The position numbers were made by a program, and so were the translations under genes. Positions 1-6,051 of a DNA stretch of 6,468 nucleotides are shown here, piece by piece. The notes beneath the pieces are model-generated. The model was not told the DNA's origin. It was given only the letters and a program-made list of their open reading frames with translations, and ran no database searches. Position 1 is the stretch's first letter. Each line of letters starts with the position of its first letter. This DNA comes from an uncultured Alphaproteobacteria bacterium (GTDB taxonomy: Bacteria > Pseudomonadota > Alphaproteobacteria > Puniceispirillales > Puniceispirillaceae), in assembly GCA_913064995.1 (NCBI GenBank), contig CAJYBL010000087.1, positions 1 to 6,468 on the forward strand, written 5' to 3'.

Positions 1-505
1 CTTGAAGCGGGTTTAGATGGATTGCAATGGCATCGGCCTGCAAATCGTCAATGGCTGCTTTTGCCAAATCAATCCCGCCGGATTGTGCCAATTGAATGCC
101 GCCCAAGTTGCCAATGATCGGAATATCTGGGGCGATGATGCGCAGATCAGATGCGGTTTTGCCAAGTTCAAGCGCGGCGCGTTGCGAGCCAACGGCAAAG
201 GCGATTTTATGGTCTTGTGCCACCGCGGCAAGGGCGCGATTAATCGCTTCGGCACGCGTCGTGCCACCGGTCATTGCGCCAATCATCATTGGCGCGGCAA
301 GCGGTTTGCCCAAAAATTCAACCGCAAGATCAATCGCTGAAAGCGCCAATTCAGGCAAAGCGCAATGTTCAAAACGCAGCCGGTCAAATCCATTATCGCC
401 GGCTGATTTTGTGGCCGGATCAAGCGCCAGATCAATATGCGCGTCTTTCCGCGAAGCGGCGGCTGTTTTCTGGTCTGTTAAAATTTTCTCTCTATCCGAT
501 GTCAT
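1..505 (-). CDS. fni: Type 2 isopentenyl-diphosphate delta-isomerase (FMN-dependent), 3' end cut by window
   Basis: This is the N-terminal 168 residues of a protein family that is usually about 350 residues long; the reading frame is open to the left edge. The family interconverts IPP and DMAPP in the cytoplasm using reduced FMN and Mg2+, which supplies the allylic primer for CrtE. Visible family motifs are R19-K20-x-x-H23 near the N-terminus, MTGG at 78-81, GSQR at 106-109, N133 in IGNLGG, and HLNPLQ at 163-168, the start of the conserved HLNxxQE active-site stretch, where the window ends. The ATG at 505-503 overlaps the blh stop as ATGA, so translation is probably coupled. The upstream Shine-Dalgarno match is weak (AGG about 11 nt away). 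It is unrelated to the Nudix-type Idi. The identification is firm; the second half of the barrel cannot be assessed. Confidence 0.93.
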   Translation of the reverse strand, partial: MTSDREKILTDQKTAAASRKDAHIDLALDPATKSAGDNGFDRLRFEHCALPELALSAIDLAVEFLGKPLAAPMMIGAMTGGTTRAEAINRALAAVAQDHKIAFAVGSQRAALELGKTASDLRIIAPDIPIIGNLGGIQLAQSGGIDLAKAAIDDLQADAIAIHLNPLQ

Positions 506-1335
506 TCTGTTTGCTGCCTTTGTCTTTTTGCAAAAAACCCATCAACAAGAATCATATGCGGTACAGTCAGCGCGGCAAGACCGATGAAAACAACTTGCAG
601 CATAGCCGCATCAAGATCGCCAGTCTCAAGCCATAGAAATACTGAACCGCCAAAAAGCCAGCTTGCCAAGGTAAAGCCTGCCGCTTGCCTGTAAAGCCCT
701 CTTGGCGATGATGGTGAGGCGAGCACATGCCAGATGCGGCGCATATGCCTGCCAGTATGGATGATACAAAAATACAATGCAAAGCTGACCAGCGGCGGCA
801 AGATCACAAAAACCACGGCAAGCAAAATGAATTCGACAAAACGGGCGTGAAGGGATGAATCGCGAAATGCCATCAGCCCATAAAAAACAAACGTCAACCC
901 CATCACTGGAACCATGATATTGCTTGTCAAAATTGCGAGATTTGACGAGCCATTTGTTAGGGCATCGAATAGGGGGATGACGCTTGATTGCTGGAAATAG
1001 ATAATGCCGAAAATCGGCAAACCGCCATGAAGCAAAACCTGCATCATAAAAATCGGCCCCGATTTTGCCGACGCATCGCCCCTGCCAAAATGGATCATCG
1101 AAATCATCAGGAAAAGCGTCAAAGTGACCGCAGGAAACATTATCCAGACCGCAATGACAAGACCGGCTGCGGCGCAATAGCTTGTGATGAATTTTGTTGC
1201 TGCGGCAAGTGACCGACCGGCACCAAGATGATTGGCAATCGCGCCGTCAAAGGCACCATGCGGAAGCCCAATTAAAATCACAAATAGCAAGGCAATCACG
1301 CTTGCCATATCGAGTAGGACCAGCCCTTCAATCAT
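502..1335 (-). CDS. blh: Brp/Blh-family beta-carotene 15,15'-dioxygenase
   Basis: This 277-residue integral membrane enzyme is predicted to cleave beta-carotene centrally into two retinals, giving the rhodopsin chromophore. Family hallmarks are GLPHGAFDG at 23-31, MIHFGRGD at 80-87, and the IHTGRH stretch at 192-197 followed by MRRIWH. The four His residues expected to bind iron, H26, H82, H193 and H197, have nearly the same spacing as the four essential His residues known from a marine Blh. VPHMILVDGFF (258-268) resembles the usual C-terminal Brp motif. Hydrophobic segments lie near residues 5-25, 53-80, 95-113, 134-157, 167-192, 221-236 and 244-264. The frame is open upstream to 1554, but I chose ATG 1335-1333: it has AGGA 4 nt upstream, it overlaps the crtY stop by 8 bp, and the longer N-terminus would be crtY read in another frame. 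Its stop overlaps the fni start. Confidence 0.93.
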   Translation of the reverse strand: MIEGLVLLDMASVIALLFVILIGLPHGAFDGAIANHLGAGRSLAAATKFITSYCAAAGLVIAVWIMFPAVTLTLFLMISMIHFGRGDASAKSGPIFMMQVLLHGGLPIFGIIYFQQSSVIPLFDALTNGSSNLAILTSNIMVPVMGLTFVFYGLMAFRDSSLHARFVEFILLAVVFVILPPLVSFALYFCIIHTGRHMRRIWHVLASPSSPRGLYRQAAGFTLASWLFGGSVFLWLETGDLDAAMLQVVFIGLAALTVPHMILVDGFFAKRQRQQTE

Positions 1336-2428
1336 GATTTCCTGCCTTGTCACTTTGAAAGAGCGCGTAAAGAAATGGCCATTTTGGCATGGCAAGAACA
1401 ATTTTTGTCCATAGCTGCGGCCCTGCCTCGCCACTGAGGAAAAGAGCAAACTCATCACCTGTGAGCCGGTCTGCCATCGCGGTAAAAATTTGCGGTGCCA
1501 GCGCTGGATGATGACGAATAACGCGCAGAAAGACGCCGTCCATGAACAATTCAAACCGGCTATGTGGTGTCTTGACAGTTAAAGGCTGGCCCGGTTTTGC
1601 GCTGGTAATGATCTGATCAATTTGTTTTTGGATAAAGCTAAAAGCATACCCGCTTGAAGGCCGGATGGCGCCTCCATTTCCGCCAATACCAGTCAAATGT
1701 GGGTCGCGCTGCGGCAGGATTGCCATTGGAATAACGCCTTTTTCGCGGCGCGTTATGCGATAGTCATCAATGCCAATGATCTCTTTTAAATAACGTCTAA
1801 TGGCAGAGTCATAAAAAGGTTTGGGGGCTAGTTCAGGCGAAAATAACGTTGATTCGACAAGCGCGTTACGCGCGCTAAAGGGAAGGCAATAAATAAAATG
1901 CATGCCGCGGCTCTGGTCGCAGCGAAAATCCATCAAAATTGCTGTTGTGCTGTCAAAAACATCATGATCAGCGGTGATTTCATAGCCGGAAAAATGCTGA
2001 AGCATCACCCCATCTTTCATTGATGGCGGGCGGCTGTCTAATATTTGCAGAGCCTGTTTTGGGGCTGGTTTTGGCCGAAAACTCACTCCTGCCGCAAGCG
2101 CCTTTTTGCGGCATTTCTCCAGCCATTCATAGCGGTGTATTGCCGAATAGGGATAATCTTGTGACAATCTTTCGATCATGCGGTCGGGGCTGATGATGCG
2201 CCATTTAAACCATTGTTTGCGCGCGCCATCACTAGCGCTATTGAACCACGGCATTGTCCAAAAGCCCCAGATATGGTCATCAGCCTTATGTGTTTCAGGG
2301 TCGATAATGGTAAAATGATGATTGACAAATTCAGACGCTCTGGCGGCAAGTGATAAGCTGGCGCAGCCTGCCCCAAGACAATTAACGGCCATTCGATTTG
2401 CCATATCATTTGATGCCTTATCTGACAT
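1328..2428 (-). CDS. crtY: Lycopene beta-cyclase
   Basis: This 366-residue protein is predicted to cyclise both ends of lycopene to give beta-carotene, the substrate of the downstream Blh. It belongs to the flavoprotein CrtY/CrtL-type cyclases. Visible features are an N-terminal Rossmann motif GAGCAS at 19-24 ending in the acidic IIDP (41-44), DDHIWGFW at 50-57 (equivalent to the family's DxTWxFW), FD then LMDFR at 165-169, FIYCLPFS at 178-185, ALVEST at 189-194 (position of the catalytic Glu of the FLEET-like motif, E192), REKGVIPM at 228-235, and IGGNGG with PSSGYAF at 248-263. The first ATG is supported by AGAGG 8 nt upstream; Met9 and Met13 are alternatives. Ser24 replaces the third Gly of GxGxxG. 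The start overlaps the end of crtB by 11 bp and the end overlaps blh by 8 bp, which fits translational coupling. Confidence 0.92.
   Translation of the reverse strand: MSDKASNDMANRMAVNCLGAGCASLSLAARASEFVNHHFTIIDPETHKADDHIWGFWTMPWFNSASDGARKQWFKWRIISPDRMIERLSQDYPYSAIHRYEWLEKCRKKALAAGVSFRPKPAPKQALQILDSRPPSMKDGVMLQHFSGYEITADHDVFDSTTAILMDFRCDQSRGMHFIYCLPFSARNALVESTLFSPELAPKPFYDSAIRRYLKEIIGIDDYRITRREKGVIPMAILPQRDPHLTGIGGNGGAIRPSSGYAFSFIQKQIDQIITSAKPGQPLTVKTPHSRFELFMDGVFLRVIRHHPALAPQIFTAMADRLTGDEFALFLSGEAGPQLWTKIVLAMPKWPFLYALFQSDKAGNHD
1340..1343 (-). promoter_or_regulatory. Ribosome binding site of blh
   Basis: AGGA lies 4 nt upstream of ATG 1335, inside the end of crtY. It supports the 277-residue Blh over the longer open frame that begins upstream. 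Confidence 0.6.
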
Positions 2429-3341
2429 ACGGCAAACCTCTTATCGCGTCATGCAAGTTTGAGTCATGCGGTGGGGTTTTTTGAAACCGCAGACGCAATG
2501 TACCAAAGGCGCGCAAGCTGCATCTTACTTTGGTGCTTATGCTGGTGCTTTGGCGGCCGCCATGCCAAGGATAGTTTTGCTGCGCAAGCTGGACGCCAAT
2601 TTGCCGATAGACAAGCGCGGCAACGGCAATCGATATATGCGCACGCAATGGCAAATAGGATAATCCGGTAATACCACTTTTGTAATAATCTTCGGCCAAG
2701 GTCAAAAGGCGCGAAACGGCATTTGTGACCGTCAATGCAGCATCGCCATCGGGCGTTTTTGCCAGTGTTATAATCTGTTCAGGGGCAAGATTGCCAACCC
2801 AGCTTGCCGGAAGATAGCGCCGCCCCATGCCAGCATCTTCCAAAACATCGCGGGCGATATTGGTAAGCTGCATGGCAATGCCAAGATCGATGGCATGACC
2901 CAGCGATTGCTCATTGTCGCAATCAAGGACATTACACATCAAAATTCCGACTGTGCCGGCAACATGATAAGCATAAGATAGCAATTCGGCTTCGGATTTG
3001 ACACGAACTGGTTTCTGGTCACTCAACAACCCATCAATCAGTGCCACAATAACCGTTGTCGGAAATTTCTGTTTGGTCAAAAATGGCTGGAAAAGGATTA
3101 AAAATGGGTCGCAGGCAGTGCTGGCGATCAAAAGATCCTTTTGGATGCGGACAAGCCGTTTTGGGCCATGTTCAATATCACCATCAGCCATATCATCAAG
3201 AACGCGGCAGAATTGATACAGCCGCGCTGCCTTTATGCCCATATTCTGGCCTAGAAAGCGCCGCGCCCAGTGAAAGCTTTTCCCGTAGGCCGCAAGCGCT
3301 TTATCGGCTGTCATTGTCTCGCTATGGGCTGTGGCCACCAT
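2418..3341 (-). CDS. crtB: 15-cis-phytoene synthase
   Basis: This 307-residue squalene/phytoene synthase-family enzyme is predicted to join two GGPP head to head into phytoene with Mg2+. The first Asp-rich motif is in FCRVLDDMAD (44-53, D49/D53). The two family signatures are YAYHVAGTVGILMC (123-136) and DLGIAMQLTNIARDVLEDA, starting at 152 with the second Asp motif at D165/D169, followed by GRRYLP. The length is normal for the family. ATG 3341 is the first available start, but its Shine-Dalgarno sequence is poor (GGAAG 11 nt upstream, or GGTAG 3 nt upstream). Met10 is a real alternative, since the conserved part begins only around residue 15. The gene lies 34 bp after crtI and its TAA lies inside the start of crtY. 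It has no transmembrane segment and is probably membrane-associated. Confidence 0.94.
   Translation of the reverse strand: MVATAHSETMTADKALAAYGKSFHWARRFLGQNMGIKAARLYQFCRVLDDMADGDIEHGPKRLVRIQKDLLIASTACDPFLILFQPFLTKQKFPTTVIVALIDGLLSDQKPVRVKSEAELLSYAYHVAGTVGILMCNVLDCDNEQSLGHAIDLGIAMQLTNIARDVLEDAGMGRRYLPASWVGNLAPEQIITLAKTPDGDAALTVTNAVSRLLTLAEDYYKSGITGLSYLPLRAHISIAVAALVYRQIGVQLAQQNYPWHGGRQSTSISTKVRCSLRAFGTLRLRFQKTPPHDSNLHDAIRGLPYVR
2437..2441 (-). promoter_or_regulatory. Ribosome binding site of crtY
   Basis: AGAGG lies 8 nt upstream of the crtY ATG, inside the last codons of crtB. It decides for the first Met over Met9 and Met13, and implies that ribosomes finishing crtB can restart on crtY. Confidence 0.65.
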
Positions 3342-3372
3342 GATCTACCAAACTTCCGAAATGATTAGATCA
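3341..3372. repeat. 7-bp inverted repeat around the crtI-crtB gap and the crtB start
   Basis: TGATCTA (3341-3347) and TAGATCA (3366-3372) are perfect inverted copies separated by 18 bp. In the mRNA the downstream arm includes the A of the crtB ATG. The stem is short and AT-rich, so any effect on crtB translation is speculative and chance is a fair explanation. Confidence 0.35.
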
Positions 3373-3375
3373 CAA

Positions 3376-4914
3376 TCATAGCGCAACAATAGGGGCTGTG
3401 GCGATGGCCTGTTTGTCTTCATCTTCTGCAACCAAGCGTTCTACCACCTTTGCCGAACATAAAACGCCCGGAATACCAGCGCCCGGATGGGCACCAGCGG
3501 CGGCAAAATAAAGATTGGGAATATGCGGGTCACGATTGTGAAACCGAAACCATGCTGATTGCGTGAAAATTGGCGCAATGGAGAAACCGGCCCCATGCAT
3601 CGACCGGTAGTCATTTTTGAAATCTTCGGGTGTCATATAGAACGGATCCGAAATCACATTTTCCAGATCAGGCAAATTGGTTTTGGACAATGCACTGATG
3701 ATACGTTTTTGCAATTCAGGCCCGGTCACGTTCCAGTCAATATCGGCGCGTAAATTTGGAACCGGGCATAAGACATAAAAACTGTCGCAGCCTTCAGGGG
3801 CAAAGCTTTTATCGGTCGCGGTTGGACGGTGAAGATAAAGTGAGAAATCATCGGCAAGGATTTTACGGTCAAAAATATCTGCCAGCAGTTCTTTGTAACG
3901 CGGCCCCATCCAGATTGTGTGATGCGCAATATCGTCATAGGTTTTGCGTGTGCCGAAAAACAAAACAAACAAGCCCATTGAATATTGGGTCATTGATTCC
4001 GGCATCAGGCGTTTCCGGCCAGCGTTTTTCGCTGGCAACATCTGGCTATAAACGGTTGGCGGGTCGCCATTGCAAATAACCGTGTCCGCGGTAAAATGCG
4101 TGCCGTCGGTGGTTGTGGCGCCAATCGCCTTGCCGTTTTTTAGATCAATGCTGGCAATATCGGTATTGAGAACAATGTTTACCCCAACGCGGCGCAATAG
4201 GGCATCCAACTCGGCAACAAGCCGACCCGTGCCGCCCATGGCAAAAAACACCCCCCAGCGCCTTTCAAGATAATGGATCAGAGCATAAATTGATGTCGTG
4301 CTAAATGGATTGCCCCCAACCAGCAAAGGGTGGATCGAAAAGGCCTGCCGTAATAATGGGTGTTTGATATATTTATTCACAATGCCGGCGACTGAAAAAT
4401 AGCTTTGTAATTTTAACAGGCTTGGGATCTGCGCCAGCATCGAGGTGAATTTGGAAAAAGGCTTGTCGGCAAGCTTTTCAAACCCAACCTCAAAAATCGC
4501 CTTTGATGCCCCAAGCAATTTGGCATAGCCAGCAACATCGCCCGGTGAAAATCGCCTGATTTCATCATTGGTATCTTTAATTGATGGGCGGTAGTCAAAT
4601 TGATCGCCAGTGTGAAAATAAAACCGGTACCAGGGGTCAAGCGCCCGAAATTCAACATGATCTTCGCGCTTTTCACCAAATAGCGCAAACAGCTCGTCAA
4701 ACAGAAATGGCGCGGTGATGACTGTTGGCCCTGCATCGTGGCGAAATCCACTGCGTTCAAATACCTGCGCCCGGCCCCCAATTGCTGATAGCCGGTCCAA
4801 TAGTGTCACATCATATCCACGGGCGCGCATGCGCAAAGCCGCGGCGATCCCACCAAAGCCAGCTCCGATAACAATGACTTTGCCTTTTGCTTCTAGCAAG
4901 ACAAGAAAGTCCAT
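3376..4914 (-). CDS. crtI: Phytoene desaturase (CrtI type), phytoene to lycopene
   Basis: This 512-residue FAD-dependent enzyme is predicted to perform the successive desaturations of phytoene to lycopene. The N-terminal FAD-binding fold is clear: KVIVIGAGFGG with G17/G19/G22, an acidic residue D40 ending the second beta strand in VTLLDR, and IGGRA at 45-49. The conserved DAGPTV stretch follows near residue 60. The C-terminal bacterial phytoene dehydrogenase signature is present as NLYFAAAGAHPGAGIPG starting at 467, followed by VLCSAKVVERL. Length and motif order are typical and I see no frameshift. ATG 4914 puts 11 residues before the beta strand, more than usual, and has no recognisable Shine-Dalgarno sequence; the frame is open upstream to a TAG at 4954-4956. 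The gene lies 39 bp after crtE and 34 bp before crtB. Confidence 0.95.
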   Translation of the reverse strand: MDFLVLLEAKGKVIVIGAGFGGIAAALRMRARGYDVTLLDRLSAIGGRAQVFERSGFRHDAGPTVITAPFLFDELFALFGEKREDHVEFRALDPWYRFYFHTGDQFDYRPSIKDTNDEIRRFSPGDVAGYAKLLGASKAIFEVGFEKLADKPFSKFTSMLAQIPSLLKLQSYFSVAGIVNKYIKHPLLRQAFSIHPLLVGGNPFSTTSIYALIHYLERRWGVFFAMGGTGRLVAELDALLRRVGVNIVLNTDIASIDLKNGKAIGATTTDGTHFTADTVICNGDPPTVYSQMLPAKNAGRKRLMPESMTQYSMGLFVLFFGTRKTYDDIAHHTIWMGPRYKELLADIFDRKILADDFSLYLHRPTATDKSFAPEGCDSFYVLCPVPNLRADIDWNVTGPELQKRIISALSKTNLPDLENVISDPFYMTPEDFKNDYRSMHGAGFSIAPIFTQSAWFRFHNRDPHIPNLYFAAAGAHPGAGIPGVLCSAKVVERLVAEDEDKQAIATAPIVAL

Positions 4915-4953
4915 CGTTGAAAAAGGTAGCCGGCAAGCGTCCCAATAGGTTGT

Positions 4954-5976
4954 CTAGGAAGCATTATTAGAGCTAGCCATAGTGCAGGCTTGAACGATGA
5001 GCCCTTGGACAGGAGTTATAACATCTGAAAATTCAGCTGATAAGTGGGTCGCTTTTTGCTCAGCGCGACCCAGTGTTGCGAACATGCGGTCGGAAGCGGC
5101 CCCAATTGCGTCGGAGTGCAAAATACTATCGCGCCACTTGGCCAAATATTTTGTATCACCGCTTTTATACCATTGCACAAAGATCAAACGATCATCCGCC
5201 GCCAGCTTATCAATAAAAGACAGAGTTACGGCGTTTGGTGCACGGCGAGCGAGATCACCTGCAATTAATTTAGCTCCATCGCTACCATAGAAATTAGCGA
5301 TGTCATTACCAATTTGATAGGCCTCACCTAAATCACGAAAATAATTAAAGATTGTCTCTTCAGCGTTTTGATCGCCAGCAATCACCGCGATACCTTGTAA
5401 CGGTGCGGTTAAAAGTGGTGCTGTCTTATCGGCGGCAATGGTTAAGTAAGACTCCCAACCCAGACCGCTGTCCAATTCGAATTCCATTGCCTCGCCCGCG
5501 GTTGTGCGTGACATATGTTGGGCTAAAATCCGCATTAGCTGGGGCGCTCTGGCAATTTCTGCTGCTTCGGCGGCAAATTCAAATGACAAGGCAATCAGCC
5601 AATCTCCAAGCGTTAGCGCAGCATTGCGGCCAAATTTCGCCCAGACAGCTTGATGACCACGGCGTAGCTTGTCGCCATCGCAAATATCATCATGAATCAA
5701 TGATGCGTTGTGCAGAACTTCAACAGCAGCAGCCCAACGTGATGCGGCCAACTGGTTAAGATTTAGAGCTTCAGCACCATGCACTGCCATTTTAGCACGC
5801 AGCATCTTTCCTGGTTTGCTAAAATGATGCTCTGCCGCCTTACCCAATGGCTTGTCTTGAGTTGGCAGTCGGCTAATAATTAGGTTGTGAACTTTATCTT
5901 TGGTTGGAAAACAAATGGATCGCGACAGCATCGTTTTTTCTAAAGAACGGTCTAGCGATGTCGACAATTCATTCAT
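4954..5976 (-). CDS. crtE: Geranylgeranyl diphosphate synthase
   Basis: This 340-residue trans-isoprenyl diphosphate synthase is predicted to elongate DMAPP with IPP to GGPP, the C20 precursor used by CrtB. Visible motifs are KPGKMLR at 54-60 (counterpart of the family GGKxxRP), the first Asp-rich motif in HDDICDGD with D96/D97/D100, RRG at 105-107, KT at 184-185, and YQIGNDIANF at 220-229 where the second Asp-rich motif DDxxD should be. In that motif N224 and N228 replace Asp and only D225 is kept. Two bases' worth of small residue at the chain-length region cannot settle product length, so GGPP rather than FPP is inferred from context. ATG 5976 is supported by AGAGG 6 nt upstream. The gene follows the rhodopsin after 75 bp containing a hairpin. 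Phe codons are mainly TTT (10 of 13), unlike the rhodopsin. Confidence 0.9.
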   Translation of the reverse strand: MNELSTSLDRSLEKTMLSRSICFPTKDKVHNLIISRLPTQDKPLGKAAEHHFSKPGKMLRAKMAVHGAEALNLNQLAASRWAAAVEVLHNASLIHDDICDGDKLRRGHQAVWAKFGRNAALTLGDWLIALSFEFAAEAAEIARAPQLMRILAQHMSRTTAGEAMEFELDSGLGWESYLTIAADKTAPLLTAPLQGIAVIAGDQNAEETIFNYFRDLGEAYQIGNDIANFYGSDGAKLIAGDLARRAPNAVTLSFIDKLAADDRLIFVQWYKSGDTKYLAKWRDSILHSDAIGAASDRMFATLGRAEQKATHLSAEFSDVITPVQGLIVQACTMASSNNAS

Positions 5977-5982
5977 TTGGTG

Positions 5983-5987
5983 CCTCT
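5983..5987 (-). promoter_or_regulatory. Ribosome binding site of crtE
   Basis: AGAGG lies 6 nt upstream of the crtE ATG, in the gap after the hairpin. It supports the chosen start over the in-frame Met16. Confidence 0.75.
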
Positions 5988-6014
5988 ACCTAAAAATATG
6001 ATAGTGGGAAAGTA

Positions 6015-6044
6015 AGAGGGGAACTAGGTTACTAGCTCCCCTCT
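6015..6044 (-). terminator. Hairpin between proteorhodopsin and crtE (possible leaky terminator or mRNA stabiliser)
   Basis: In the minus-strand RNA, 13 bases (6044-6032) pair without a gap to 13 bases (6027-6015) around a UAAC tetraloop. The arms are AGAGGGGAGCUAG and CUAGUUCCCCUCU. One pair is G-U, which exists only in the minus-strand RNA; the plus-strand copy has an A-C mismatch there, so the structure belongs to the operon transcript. It begins 7 nt after the rhodopsin stop. The following bases, TACTTTCCCAC, are only partly U-rich, so termination is probably incomplete. I infer a role in separating rhodopsin from crt mRNA levels, or in protecting the rhodopsin 3' end. Confidence 0.7.
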
Positions 6045-6051
6045 CTGTTCT

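Noticed and set aside
17..636. Plus-strand open frames opposite fni and blh
   Set aside because: They are antisense to recognised genes, have low-complexity Ala/Arg/Ser-rich products with no family motif, and overlap each other in different frames.
1336..1554. A 73-residue N-terminal extension of Blh from an upstream start at 1554
   Set aside because: This stretch is the C-terminal coding part of crtY read in another frame, does not look like Blh, and ATG 1335 has its own AGGA and the correct family N-terminus.
5352..5759. A 135-residue plus-strand open frame opposite crtE
   Set aside because: It is antisense to a gene with clear catalytic motifs, its product is unrecognisable, and no ribosome binding site was evident.
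5977..6014. A separate crtE promoter in the gap after the hairpin
   Set aside because: AT-rich bases around 5989-6002 could pass for a -10 box, but I see no convincing -35 at proper spacing, so I do not annotate a promoter.
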